Below are positions 20,467-28,832 of a stretch of 64,000 nt of DNA, one piece after another. Below the pieces are notes generated by a model. It was not told the origin of the DNA. It worked only from the letters and a program-made list of their open reading frames with translations, and searched no databases. How positions within the stretch are numbered: position 1 is the stretch's first letter; every line of letters begins with the position of its first letter. This DNA is from Erwinia pyri (GTDB lineage Bacteria > Pseudomonadota > Gammaproteobacteria > Enterobacterales > Enterobacteriaceae): assembly GCF_030758455.1 (NCBI RefSeq), contig NZ_CP132353.1:1798001-1862000 (forward strand), written 5' to 3'. The position numbers and the translations under genes were made by a program.

Positions 20467-22218
20467 ATGATCGAAGTAAACTGCTTTGCTGATTTAAGAA
20501 CGACTGCGCCCGCTAAAGCGGGTGATATCGCCGCCCTGAAACGCTATTACGACAAAGATTCCAGCTTTCATGGTGGCGGCGATTTCGTCGGTTTTCTGGG
20601 CACTACGTCACTCAGCGATGATGGTGGCTCTTTAGCGAAAGGGAGCGGCTTCTACTGGAAGCGCATCATTAATGATACCGAACAGGTGAACCTCTACCAT
20701 TTTGGCGCTAAAGGCGATGGCACCACTGATGATACGGATGCGTTCAGAAGGATGTTCAGCTGGTCGCAATCTTATGACGTCAATGCGAAAAATCTCGGCG
20801 TTCGCTTTCCGGCCGGGAAATTCTTTATCTCGCCCGTGGATTTATCGGCCAGCGAAATCGCCTGTTTTGCACTTTATGGGGACGACGCGCCGTATGGGGT
20901 GACGCCGCGAACGGTGATTGTCTCCGATAAATCGTTCAACACAGTATTTAAAGTCAATGCCCGTCGTACCATTATTCGCGGTATCAGCTGGAACGGGCAG
21001 GCCAGCGCAGATACCGCTGCCAATACCGGCGCTATCACCCCGGATAAGCTGTCAAACGTGCAGCCGTTTTTTGAGAACACCACGATAGAGGGGGAGTTTG
21101 TTAACATTCGCTGCTTCCGCGTGCAGTACAACGGTGGTACGGCGATTAAACTTTTAGATACGCTTGATACCCGCTTTGATCAAATCTACACGCAAAATAC
21201 CTACGCCCGGGTATTTGATATCGGCTGGTCCAACTCGCCGAATGGCGTCTGGGATCACTCAACCGCCGTTGAACTCTCCAACGCTAATTTCCAGTATGGC
21301 TATGGCGATGCCACGCTGGTGATGCCGCGAATGACCCAGGGATTGATCCGCAACGTCTGGATTGAACACACCCGTTTTCCGGGGGATCTCAGTAACGGGC
21401 AGTGGATCATCGATGCGCTGAGCGTGGAGGATTGCGCCAATCCGCTGATGCTGAATAACAGCCGGGTGCAGATACGCCAGCTCAACCTTCAGGCTGGCTC
21501 AAAGGTCAATCTGGATAACACCTCTGAGCGCTGGTTATCGGGTTATGAAAGTGGCTGGCGCCGGGATGAGAATTTCGGCACCACCATGACCGGCTCGATG
21601 AAAGCGGGGTGGTACACCGGATACAAACTGACTAATACCTCAGATAAGGACACCTGGTATCGTATTGGCAAATTTGTCTTTCCAAAGGTTAATCAGCAAT
21701 GGACGCTGGAGCTGATCAGCAAACTTTCAACGGCAAATCCCTCCGGTACGGCCACTAACCCCTTACAGACTGTCTCATCCGGCGTGACATGGCTTAATCT
21801 GCAGCGCTGCGTCAGCTCAGTATGGGCCGATATGTTTCACCGGGGACTGACTGCCGTTCTGGATGTTAAGTATCAGAGAAGTTACCAAAATATCGCCGAG
21901 GTATGGGTAAAACTAAAAGCGGGCAGCGGCGACACAATGTTCAATCTCCGTTCAACGGGGCCTACGCGCTTCGAATCGGGGGAGTGTTCCTTGTTTACGC
22001 CGGATCTGAGTGAGGTCATGGATTTGACAACGCTGGGAACAGCTACGCCAAATGCGCGCCTCAGTATTCACAACGGGCTGGCGGGAATAGGAGCCAATGA
22101 AAATGGTGTGGTTACCATAGCCACAGCTGAAGCTACAACGCCCGCTACCAGCGCGCCGGTCGGGTATATCACTCTTAACGTGAACGGCGTGGATCGCAAA
22201 ATACCTTACTATGGCTGA
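20467..22218 (+). CDS. Phage tailspike-like protein (pectate-lyase superfamily beta-helix)
   Basis: 583 residues, ATG after CTGGAGG. The N-terminal 75 residues (FADLRTTAP ... GSGFYWKRI) form a module seen at the start of phage tailspikes and tail fibres. NLYHFGAKGDGTTDDTDAF near residue 80 is the entry motif of the pectate_lyase_3 right-handed beta-helix, which continues to about residue 350. The C-terminal part, with aromatic and beta-rich sequence, is probably for trimerisation or binding. Such proteins bind or cut surface polysaccharides; substrate unknown. The frame is intact although its phage is decayed. A strong terminator follows. Confidence 0.78.
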   Translation: MIEVNCFADLRTTAPAKAGDIAALKRYYDKDSSFHGGGDFVGFLGTTSLSDDGGSLAKGSGFYWKRIINDTEQVNLYHFGAKGDGTTDDTDAFRRMFSWSQSYDVNAKNLGVRFPAGKFFISPVDLSASEIACFALYGDDAPYGVTPRTVIVSDKSFNTVFKVNARRTIIRGISWNGQASADTAANTGAITPDKLSNVQPFFENTTIEGEFVNIRCFRVQYNGGTAIKLLDTLDTRFDQIYTQNTYARVFDIGWSNSPNGVWDHSTAVELSNANFQYGYGDATLVMPRMTQGLIRNVWIEHTRFPGDLSNGQWIIDALSVEDCANPLMLNNSRVQIRQLNLQAGSKVNLDNTSERWLSGYESGWRRDENFGTTMTGSMKAGWYTGYKLTNTSDKDTWYRIGKFVFPKVNQQWTLELISKLSTANPSGTATNPLQTVSSGVTWLNLQRCVSSVWADMFHRGLTAVLDVKYQRSYQNIAEVWVKLKAGSGDTMFNLRSTGPTRFESGECSLFTPDLSEVMDLTTLGTATPNARLSIHNGLAGIGANENGVVTIATAEATTPATSAPVGYITLNVNGVDRKIPYYG

Positions 22219-22234
22219 AAATTGCAGATAACCT

Positions 22235-22263
22235 AAAACCGCCTCCCCGGGGCGGTTTTTTTT
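22235..22263 (+). terminator. Terminator after the tailspike gene
   Basis: Stem AAAACCGCC/GGCGGTTTT (22235-22243 with 22251-22259) followed by more T residues; 17 bases after the stop codon. Confidence 0.85.
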
Positions 22264-22516
22264 CAGAGGGAAAATTTTTTACTTTTTTATCATCGAAAGG
22301 GCTGGTAGTGGGGTGGAAACGATGAAATAGTGAAGCCGTATCTCCAGGACTAATCTGTTTTTTGCAGCCGATTTTTCCAATATGGTCAGATAAAACCCCT
22401 TTTTGGACAAAAAAGCATAAAAACAGGCCAAAAAGCGATCCCGCCAAAAATCAAGACTTGAGATGGCGGAGCGTTGGTCCGTAAAATAGGGCCAAAACTC
22501 AAATCAGGAGAATTCT

Positions 22517-22714
22517 GTGTCAGAAGCTGCCACTTTCGAAGACGGTCTCAACCGGCTTGAAGAAGCCAAAAATATCGCGCTTGGCTGGCGTATCGTGGGT
22601 CAGATGGAGCCACATACTCTGGAAGATGCTATCCAGATGCTGCGTGACAGCTCTGCCCATGCGGCGAAAGTGTATGAATTGCTCTATGCAGAAATTGCAC
22701 ACCGTTCTAAATAG
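22517..22714 (+). CDS. Hypothetical small protein, 65 aa
   Basis: GTG start at 22517 preceded by CAGGAG. Acidic, helical, soluble, with sequence such as DGLNRLEEAKNIALGW and MLRDSSAHAAKVYELL. Not recognised as a known family. It lies at the right edge of the phage-derived interval, with about 250 bases of AT-rich non-coding DNA before it. Could be a phage cargo gene or a chromosomal small protein. Confidence 0.55.
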   Translation: MSEAATFEDGLNRLEEAKNIALGWRIVGQMEPHTLEDAIQMLRDSSAHAAKVYELLYAEIAHRSK

Positions 22715-22733
22715 TCCGCCTTATTCGCGCCTG

Positions 22734-22973
22734 TCAGGCCAGCCGCGTGTTGCCGGATAAGCGATAATCTCTCCAGGCTTCCCAACATTTTTTGGGATCG
22801 ATATCCTGGTAGCCACGTAGTGGATCCATGGTGCGCAAGAGTTCGTCCGGCACTGAAATGCAGATCGCGCCGTCACGAAGCGTTTCAACTTCATGCTGCG
22901 TCAACGGGTAGCCTTTTTGCGCTTCTGCTTTTTCCAGCAGGGCAGCGAGGGAAGGGAGAAAAAGTATTGCCAT
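22734..22973 (-). CDS. Hypothetical protein, about 79 aa
   Basis: Not identified by function. From ATG 22973 it reads MAILFLPSLAALLEKAEAQK, a mildly hydrophobic amphipathic N-terminus, and later GYQDIDPKKCWEAW, a motif-like region with Trp and Cys. ATG 22988 and TTG 23027 are alternative starts; none has a good Shine-Dalgarno. It is 20 bases from the converging 65-aa gene. Likely an accessory gene at the prophage edge. Confidence 0.5.
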   Translation of the reverse strand: MAILFLPSLAALLEKAEAQKGYPLTQHEVETLRDGAICISVPDELLRTMDPLRGYQDIDPKKCWEAWRDYRLSGNTRLA

Positions 22974-23280
22974 GCCTGTGGTTCTCATAAGATTTGTACT
23001 GTACAGATCTTCGGCATAGTAGAGCAAAACTTTAGCTATTCTCAGACCATAAGGGATGAAAGCGAGGCAGGCAAAGCTGGGGATCAGGAGCTGAAGCTGC
23101 AGCGAACCATCAGCACGATTAAGGTGTAGCGAAAAAAATGCCCGCAGAGCGAATCATAACGGGCCAACACCAGGGAAACTGTATTGATTAAGCCTGGCAT
23201 GTTGTGACAGGAATGCAACGCAAAAACCGGCCACAGCGCCCATAACATTAAAATATTTCAACGAATAGCCCAGATGTGGT

Positions 23281-23526
23281 TCAAAATTCTTCAGAGATCA
23301 ACCACTGGTCCGCTTCATCGAACATCTCTTCAATAATTCTCAACATTACCGACTTATCACTTTTACTGGCATCGGTTTTTACGCCATTCGCCTGCATCGG
23401 TTTTACCTTCACTTCTGCTTCAGGAAAAACGCGCTGAATACGTTTTGTCAGCTCGGTCAAAATCAGCTCCTGAGCATTGGGCAGTCCGGCGACGTTGCGC
23501 TTATCGTAAATCAGTTCAACAAACAT
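23281..23526 (-). CDS. DinI-like family protein
   Basis: 81 residues, with the DinI fold pattern: LIYDKRNV at the start, LTKRIQRVFPEAEVKVKPM in the middle, and an acidic C-terminal helix (RIIEEMFDEADQWL). E. coli DinI binds RecA filaments and tunes the SOS response; prophages often carry DinI-like copies near tail-fibre genes. It has a consensus LexA box upstream, so it should be SOS induced. Whether it is the host dinI or a phage copy cannot be settled from one locus; context favours phage origin. Confidence 0.85.
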   Translation of the reverse strand: MFVELIYDKRNVAGLPNAQELILTELTKRIQRVFPEAEVKVKPMQANGVKTDASKSDKSVMLRIIEEMFDEADQWLISEEF

Positions 23527-23546
23527 GAATTCTTCCTGGTTATAAA

Positions 23547-23566
23547 TGCTGTATAAAAATACAGTT
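23547..23566 (-). promoter_or_regulatory. LexA (SOS) box
   Basis: On the minus strand AACTGTATTTTTATACAGCA, containing CTGT-N8-ACAG with an AT-only spacer. It lies about 20-40 bases upstream of the DinI-like start, overlapping the expected promoter. Confidence 0.85.
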
Positions 23567-23731
23567 ATTTTCTCTATTCTTCAATGGGAATTTAACAAAT
23601 TTTCCCCTGCAAAAAGCGATGCGGCACGCTAAATCGGTGAAAGGAATCCACTTCTCCGCAACTATCATCAAATTCCAAAAATCGCCCCTGGGTTACACTG
23701 CTTCAACTTGATCAACACACGGGAGCAGATG

Positions 23732-23956
23732 ATGAAAAAATTCTCTTATATCGCAGGGATTCTGGCAGGGGGCCTGTTGCTTGCAGGCTGTAGCAGCGAC
23801 CATATATTGCAAATGAAGGATGGCACGACCGTAGTGGTGCAGGGCAAACCCAAAGCAGACAGTGCCACCGGCATGGTGATTTATACGGATGAGAATGGTC
23901 AGCAGCAGGCTGTGAATCAGGATCAAATTAAAGAGATGAGCTCGCTTAATAAGTAG
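23732..23956 (+). CDS. YgdI/YgdR-family small lipoprotein
   Basis: 74 residues. A lipoprotein signal peptide (MKKFSYIAGILAGGLLLAGC) ends at a lipobox LLAGC; the mature part is an SH3-like DUF903 domain (LQMKDGTTVVVQGKPK). The two tandem ATGs leave a choice; the second (23732) has a better distance to GGGAG. Localisation is a membrane-anchored periplasmic lipoprotein. Function in E. coli is unknown. Confidence 0.85.
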   Translation: MKKFSYIAGILAGGLLLAGCSSDHILQMKDGTTVVVQGKPKADSATGMVIYTDENGQQQAVNQDQIKEMSSLNK

Positions 23957-24067
23957 ATCCCGGCTGGCATTTGGTAACACTTAAGTCAAACATGGGCAGC
24001 ATCCTGTGGTACGCTTTCTGCTAATTACTTAATCAAATCAGAGAGTACTGTCCGGAGAACCCTGCCC

Positions 24068-24472
24068 ATGTACCGCATTATCGCCGCTGGATGTCTTGTT
24101 GCCTGTGCCTCCTTACCCGTGCGGGCAACCAGTGATTCGCCTAAGCTCAATAGTGAATTTCAAATTACCTGTCCGGGCCGCCCGACCATGACCGTTACCA
24201 AAGCGCAATATGGTTTGACCACGCTGATGTGGCCTGGCGATCATTTTCAGATAGCGGCCGGCAACCAGCGTTCTGAAACCAAAAATGGCGATAAAGTGTC
24301 GATAGTGCTGTTCCGTAATGGCGATCAGATGGTGGTGAACCAGTCTGATGAGAATATCTTCTTCTCCTATGATGGCGCGAATAAGCTGGTTTCCTGTACC
24401 CGCAGCAGCGAAAAGGATAACAGCGCCGTCGAACTTCAACGCACCGACGCTTCTGGTAATCTGGAATCCTGA
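24068..24472 (+). CDS. Hypothetical secreted protein, 134 aa
   Basis: An N-terminal Sec signal (MYRIIAAGCLVACASLPVRA, cleavage after about residue 20) followed by a beta-rich domain with two cysteines (ITCPGRP and VSCTRSS), likely a periplasmic disulfide. No family recognised. It lies 34 bases upstream of the GNAT gene on the same strand and may be cotranscribed with it. Confidence 0.65.
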   Translation: MYRIIAAGCLVACASLPVRATSDSPKLNSEFQITCPGRPTMTVTKAQYGLTTLMWPGDHFQIAAGNQRSETKNGDKVSIVLFRNGDQMVVNQSDENIFFSYDGANKLVSCTRSSEKDNSAVELQRTDASGNLES

Positions 24473-24505
24473 TCGCTTCTTGCTCTCACACTTAAGGAAA
24501 AGAGC

Positions 24506-24919
24506 ATGGAACTAACCGTTACGCCTCACCCCACGCCGGAAGATATTGCTGAGGTTCGTGCAGGTCTGATGGCCTTTAACGCCGGCCATATCAATATTGA
24601 TGAGATGAAAGATATTGGGGTGTTTATTACCGATCCCGACGGAAAAAAACTCGGCGGGCTTACGGGTTCTACTGCAGGAAACTGGCTGAGGATCGATATG
24701 CTGTGGGTCAGTGAAGCCCTGCGCGGAGAGGGCGCAGGCACCAGGTTGATTCGGGCAGCAGAGGAAGAGGCCCGCAAGCGTGGGTGTCAGTATGCCCAGG
24801 TGGACACGGCAAGTTTTCAGGCGAGACCCTTTTACGAAAAAATGGGTTTCACCGTTCAGCTTATGCTTGAGAACTACCCACGCGTGCACCAACGAATATA
24901 CCTGACCAAAACGTTGTAA
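24506..24919 (+). CDS. GNAT-family N-acetyltransferase
   Basis: 137 residues with the acetyl-CoA pyrophosphate loop RGEGAGTRL after the beta4 strand (IDMLWVSEALRG) and the FYEKMGF motif near the C-terminus. Substrate unknown; small proteins of this type often act on amino groups of antibiotics, amino acids or polyamines. Start follows TTAAGGAAAAGAGC. It converges on the metallo-beta-lactamase-fold gene with a 3-base gap. Confidence 0.85.
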   Translation: MELTVTPHPTPEDIAEVRAGLMAFNAGHINIDEMKDIGVFITDPDGKKLGGLTGSTAGNWLRIDMLWVSEALRGEGAGTRLIRAAEEEARKRGCQYAQVDTASFQARPFYEKMGFTVQLMLENYPRVHQRIYLTKTL

Positions 24920-24922
24920 GCG

Positions 24923-25585
24923 TTACTCGCTCAGTCGCTGGCGCAGGTCCAGCGGCGAATTTTCCGCCTCATCCAGCAGCGCCAGCCACTGGCGCATATT
25001 AACTTCCTGCCAGGCAAGATGTCCTGCAGTAGTGCCCATCAGCACCACATCTGGTCTCAGCGCCCGGTAAAACTCTATCGACTTCTTTAAGTCGGCCTCG
25101 TTGCTTTCAGGCACCAACACCGTTATCCAGCGATCGTGAGAGAGGGTGATAGTGTCGCCGACAAAGAGATAGGTTTTGCCAAAAGGGGAAGCGTACAGGT
25201 AGCTGGTGCTGCCTGGCGTGTGTCCGGGCGTGGGAACGACATGAAAACTGCCGCAGTGGAGTTCAGCCTGATTAAAGGTGTCATCAGGCTCCGCAAAAGG
25301 GCTTACTGGCCCCAGCGCCCGGGTGTGGCAGTAGAGCGCTGAGTTAAAGCGCGACTGCAAAATGCGCGCGCCCGGACCCGCTTCATGCCAGTGGGTAAGA
25401 TAATGGCGGATAATGCCGCCTAAATCCTCAATCGCCTGATGGTCGCTCAAATTTTCCACGCGGGAAATCAGTAAATTGCCACGCATATGCTGCAGCAAAA
25501 AACCGTGCATCATCAGTTCCGGCTCGTTTTCACCCGCCGGAAACTCCGGTGTGGATACCCAGAGATCCTCGTACAACTGCTTCAT
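24923..25585 (-). CDS. Metallo-beta-lactamase-fold hydrolase with a reduced metal site
   Basis: 220 residues. The fold is indicated by PTPGHTPGSTSYLY and FVGDTITLS. The usual HxHxDH motif reads HWHEAG, so the aspartate and third histidine of site 2 are missing, while the later His (PGHTPG), Asp (GDT) and possibly the His in TAGHLAW are kept. It may bind one metal, act by another chemistry or be a non-catalytic relative. Substrate unknown. Downstream of ldcA on the same strand with a 14-base gap, so probably cotranscribed with it. Confidence 0.75.
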   Translation of the reverse strand: MKQLYEDLWVSTPEFPAGENEPELMMHGFLLQHMRGNLLISRVENLSDHQAIEDLGGIIRHYLTHWHEAGPGARILQSRFNSALYCHTRALGPVSPFAEPDDTFNQAELHCGSFHVVPTPGHTPGSTSYLYASPFGKTYLFVGDTITLSHDRWITVLVPESNEADLKKSIEFYRALRPDVVLMGTTAGHLAWQEVNMRQWLALLDEAENSPLDLRQRLSE

Positions 25586-25599
25586 AGGCGCTCCAGGAG

Positions 25600-26520
25600 T
25601 TAGCGAAGCGTCGGATGCCCTGATATCGTCAGCGTACTGTCTGAACCTTTGACCTGCAAATGACCCTGCGCACCTAAAGGCAGCGTCACGGTATTCCAGT
25701 GATGGCCAAATTCAAGACCGGTGACCAGCGGTATGCCTGTCACCTGACGAATCAGCGTCCAGACGCTGTCGAAGTCATAGCCATTGTCATAATCTGTCAG
25801 GGTCGCCCCGGTAAAACTGCCCAGCACGATCGCTTTCTGGCGAGCCAGAATGCCGCTTTGTGCCAGCTGCAGCAGCATTCTTTCTACACGGAAAGGATGC
25901 TCGTTGACATCTTCAATCACCAGAATGCCCTCATCAATCTCAGGCAGCCAGGGCGTTCCCATCAGGGAGGCGATCATCGCCAGATTGCCGCCCCAGATTT
26001 TTCCGGTGACGTTGACCTCTTGCGGCTGCGTTTGCCAGCTAAGGGTAAATTTAGGCGAAGTCAGCGCGCGCCAGAAGTGTTCAACCGTGAATTCAGATAA
26101 AACCGCAGCGCCAAAGTTACCCGCCAGCATCGGCCCGCTGAAAGAGATAGCGCCACAGGTAAGCAGAGCAAGCTGGATCACCGTGAAGTCACTGTGGCCA
26201 CAAAGCGCTACCGGATTTTCCCGCAGCCAGCCAGCCAGGTTTGCGCGCCCTAACTGAGGTAGCAGCCGGGTAGCGCCATAGCCGCCACGCACGGCCAGTA
26301 CGATATCCGGGCATGTTTTCAGGTCAGGCAGGCCGTTGAGATCCTGTAAACGGTCGGCCTCATTTCCGGCAAAACGCTGGTCACGACGGGCAATTACTTC
26401 ACTGTTCAAAACCTGATGCCCCTGCGCACGCAGTCGCTCAACGGCCAGATGCGCGGCCTGTTGATTCTGGCAATAGCCAGAAGGAGCGATCAGATGAAAA
26501 GTGCGGGGAGTAATGGACAT
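25600..26520 (-). CDS. ldcA: LdcA, muramoyltetrapeptide (L,D-) carboxypeptidase
   Basis: Cytoplasmic S66 serine peptidase of murein recycling: releases the terminal D-Ala from tetrapeptides. Nucleophile serine in CGHSDFTV; LAVRGGYGATRLLP, GGNLAMIASL and VIEDVNEHPFRVERML are family signatures, carrying the Glu and His of the Ser-Glu-His triad. ATG 26520 gives MSITPRTFHLIAPSGYC, matching E. coli (304 residues); the frame is open for 23 more codons. Divergent from emtA, as in E. coli. Confidence 0.93.
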   Translation of the reverse strand: MSITPRTFHLIAPSGYCQNQQAAHLAVERLRAQGHQVLNSEVIARRDQRFAGNEADRLQDLNGLPDLKTCPDIVLAVRGGYGATRLLPQLGRANLAGWLRENPVALCGHSDFTVIQLALLTCGAISFSGPMLAGNFGAAVLSEFTVEHFWRALTSPKFTLSWQTQPQEVNVTGKIWGGNLAMIASLMGTPWLPEIDEGILVIEDVNEHPFRVERMLLQLAQSGILARQKAIVLGSFTGATLTDYDNGYDFDSVWTLIRQVTGIPLVTGLEFGHHWNTVTLPLGAQGHLQVKGSDSTLTISGHPTLR

Positions 26521-26803
26521 AATATTCACTTTTATCCTCAATGCGGTTAAAGAATCATCGCAAATCAACGGCATTACGCTTACCGGCATCCGGTTAAGTC
26601 GCTTTTAAAAGCTAAGCGGGCAATTTTTATTCAGTGTTAAAGGGATTTTTTACGTCACTTAGGGTCCAATACCTCTGATGATGACGAAAAGCGTGAATGA
26701 AGTCACTCGCAAGCGTAGAAAATTCAGAGTTTCGGTAATTTTATCCTGTCTGGCGCACGCTATGATGAAAGCGCGAGGCTAAGGCTCAGAGGATGAATAT
26801 AGC

Positions 26804-27436
26804 GTGAGAAACATAAAAACGGTGGCGATAGTGAGCGTGTTACTGCTGGCAGGCTGTGCCAGCAAACCGCCTAAACGGACCATAACGCAGCAGCAAACAC
26901 CGTTAACGCAGGCACCACCTGAAAAAGTTGCTCAGGCCTGGTCAATGTTCACGGAGAGTGCGGCTAACAACTACGGTGTTGACCAGAAGCTGGTTGAGGC
27001 GATCATTTCAGTTGAGTCGGGCGGCAATCCAACGGTAGTCAGCAAGTCGAATGCCATTGGATTGATGCAGATTAAAGCTTCCACAGCGGGACGTGAGGTT
27101 TATCGGGTTCAGGGACGGCGCGGACAGCCAAGCAGTAAGGAGCTGCGCGATCCGGTAAGAAACATCGATATCGGGACGGCTTATCTGAAGATTTTGCAGG
27201 ATCAGTCGCTGGCAGGGATCCGCGATCCGAAAACGCTGCGCTATGCCACTATCGTCTCCTATGCCAACGGCGCAGGAGCGTTGCTGAGAACGTTTTCGCG
27301 CGATCGCGATCGTGCAATTGCGATGATCAATGCCATGTCGCCGGAAGAGTTTTACCAGCATGTGCAGAATAAACACCCTGCGGCACAGGCTCCCCGCTAT
27401 TTATGGAAAGTGACCACCGCTTACCGCACCATCTGA
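26804..27436 (+). CDS. emtA: EmtA (MltE), endo-type membrane-bound lytic transglycosylase
   Basis: 210 residues, GTG start. Lipoprotein signal with lipobox LLAGC at residue 19; SLT domain with catalytic glutamate in ISVESGGN and downstream AIGLMQIKAST and YANGAGALL. It cleaves glycan strands in the sacculus endolytically. The neighbours ldcA (divergent) and ycgR (convergent) reproduce E. coli order. A terminator follows. Confidence 0.93.
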   Translation: MRNIKTVAIVSVLLLAGCASKPPKRTITQQQTPLTQAPPEKVAQAWSMFTESAANNYGVDQKLVEAIISVESGGNPTVVSKSNAIGLMQIKASTAGREVYRVQGRRGQPSSKELRDPVRNIDIGTAYLKILQDQSLAGIRDPKTLRYATIVSYANGAGALLRTFSRDRDRAIAMINAMSPEEFYQHVQNKHPAAQAPRYLWKVTTAYRTI

Positions 27437-27476
27437 TGCCAACCGGTGTGCTGTTCTTAAGCAGGGGGAGGGATGA

Positions 27477-27512
27477 CCAGTCCAGAATGCTGATGCTGGA
27501 CTGGCTTTTCCT
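27477..27512. terminator. Terminator between emtA and ycgR
   Basis: Stem CCAGTCCAG/CTGGACTGG (27477-27485 with 27496-27504) with a 10-base loop, followed by CTTTTCC on the plus strand. Confidence 0.72.
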
Positions 27513-27539
27513 TTACAGCCTTCAGTCAGACTGAATACC

Positions 27540-28277
27540 TTACTGAAAACGTTGCGCTTTATCGCGGGCAAGCCGCTCCAGCGAGAAGATCACCTGTTGC
27601 AGCGATCGCTCCTCTCCCGCGTTCAGTGAGCTGAAGCGAAAGCTGAGGCGAGGCGTGACTACGGTTTCATTTTTATTGCCGACTACGCTGCGCTGACCAA
27701 CGTTAATCAGATGCGCATCTACTTCAAAGCGGCCATATTCGCCAAGCTCAACGCGAAGTTTTTTGAACGCTTCGCCACCCTGTAAAGAGTCTGGGATCTG
27801 CGAGTCAGCAAGCACGGCAAAGCCGCCCAGTGAGAGATCCTGCAGGCGCATCCGGCCTTCACCGCTGCCATCCGGCCACTGCACATAACAGTAAAAAATG
27901 GGGTCAAGCGGAGCAGAAACGCGGAAAAACTCGCGGCGCTGGATCATCCACAACAGATCGGGCAGGGTTGCGCTAAAGGCGGGCAACCCTTCAAACGTCT
28001 CTTCCTGCAGGGCGCTCAACGCAAATTCAACCTTTGCTCCATGCGTTTCGGCTCTGAAATGCAGCTCTTCTGCTTCAACAGCCGTCTGGTTTTCATAATC
28101 ATTACTGCCAAGGTCGAGGATCATGCGATCCTGATCGGCATCAAGCAAGCGGGTAATAAACTGGCCGCGAGCGTGCGAGACCAGGATAGGCGTCTGATTT
28201 TTTAACAGATTCTTGAGCACCGCAAGCACGGCCAGCGGGCCGCGTTTCAGGTACTGTTCTTTATCTTCTTCTTTCAC
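27540..28277 (-). CDS. ycgR: YcgR, c-di-GMP-responsive flagellar brake
   Basis: 245 residues from GTG 28277 (E. coli 244). An N-terminal YcgR domain to about 120, then a PilZ domain with the c-di-GMP motifs RREFFR and DLSLGG. Bound to c-di-GMP it acts on the flagellar motor to slow or bias rotation. The frame opens at 28328, but GTG 28277 has GGAG 6 bases upstream and aligns with the E. coli start. A perfect sigma-28 promoter lies upstream, tying it to the flagellar class III regulon. Confidence 0.92.
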   Translation of the reverse strand: MKEEDKEQYLKRGPLAVLAVLKNLLKNQTPILVSHARGQFITRLLDADQDRMILDLGSNDYENQTAVEAEELHFRAETHGAKVEFALSALQEETFEGLPAFSATLPDLLWMIQRREFFRVSAPLDPIFYCYVQWPDGSGEGRMRLQDLSLGGFAVLADSQIPDSLQGGEAFKKLRVELGEYGRFEVDAHLINVGQRSVVGNKNETVVTPRLSFRFSSLNAGEERSLQQVIFSLERLARDKAQRFQ

Positions 28278-28329
28278 ATTCCACTCCAGTTGAATGTAAG
28301 AAAACGCGCTTTCAGCGGTATACGTCAAA

Positions 28330-28356
28330 TTATCGGCAGTTAAAGGTGGCGCTTTA
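28330..28356 (-). promoter_or_regulatory. Sigma-28 (FliA) promoter of ycgR
   Basis: Minus strand TAAA, 15 bases, GCCGATAA: an exact match to the E. coli FliA consensus in both elements and spacing. It ends 52 bases upstream of the chosen GTG. Confidence 0.85.
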
Positions 28357-28461
28357 GCCCGGTAAGAAAAAAAATTCTGAAAAAGTTTAGATTTAAATCA
28401 CACAGTTAGAATCCTGGCCTATACTTATCCCGTCTAATCAGTAAGCCAAAAGGAGCAGTAA

Positions 28462-28710
28462 ATGGGTATTTTGTCATGGATCATTTTTGGATTGATCGCA
28501 GGGATTATCGCTAAATGGATTATGCCGGGTAAAGATGGCGGTGGATTTATCATCACCGTGGTCCTCGGTGTTATTGGCGCCGTAGTAGGGGGCTGGATCA
28601 GCACCCTGTTTGGCTTCGGCAAAGTAGATGGTTTCAACTTCGGCAGCTTTGTCGTCGCGGTGATTGGTGCGATTGTCGTGCTGTGGATTTACCGCAAAGT
28701 GAAAAGCTGA
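28462..28710 (+). CDS. YmgE/GlsB-family membrane protein
   Basis: 82 residues, three glycine-rich membrane segments (about 4-20, 28-48, 58-77), the transglycosylase-associated protein family (DUF/YeaQ/YmgE). Stress-related in several bacteria but without known activity. Start ATG after AAAGGAGC. The E. coli ymgE neighbours ycgR likewise. A very strong terminator follows. Confidence 0.85.
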   Translation: MGILSWIIFGLIAGIIAKWIMPGKDGGGFIITVVLGVIGAVVGGWISTLFGFGKVDGFNFGSFVVAVIGAIVVLWIYRKVKS

Positions 28711-28716
28711 CGTACT

Positions 28717-28765
28717 GGCGCATAAAAAAAGGGAGACGATTATCGTCTCCCTTTTTTTATGCGCC
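28717..28765. terminator. Bidirectional terminator with a 23-bp perfect stem
   Basis: 28717-28739 is fully complementary to 28743-28765 with a 3-base loop. The core GGGAGACGA/TCGTCTCCC is flanked by A7 and T7, extended by GGCGCAT/ATGCGCC. Serves ymgE and the convergent receptor gene. Confidence 0.92.
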
Positions 28766-28832
28766 TGACCCGGTCGCCAGGTTTTTTCTGTGAAAAACAG
28801 AGGCTGCCGGGTCAGTATGCATTTAGTATCAG

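Noticed and set aside
22991..23010. TACTGTACAGAT resembling a LexA box
   Set aside because: CTGT and ACAG are directly joined without the 8-base spacer, so it is not a LexA site.
22893..23129. 78-codon plus-strand frame ending LKLQRTISTIKV
   Set aside because: Mostly antisense to the hypothetical gene at 22734 and lacks a ribosome site. The last 20 codons might be a phage scrap but are not identifiable.
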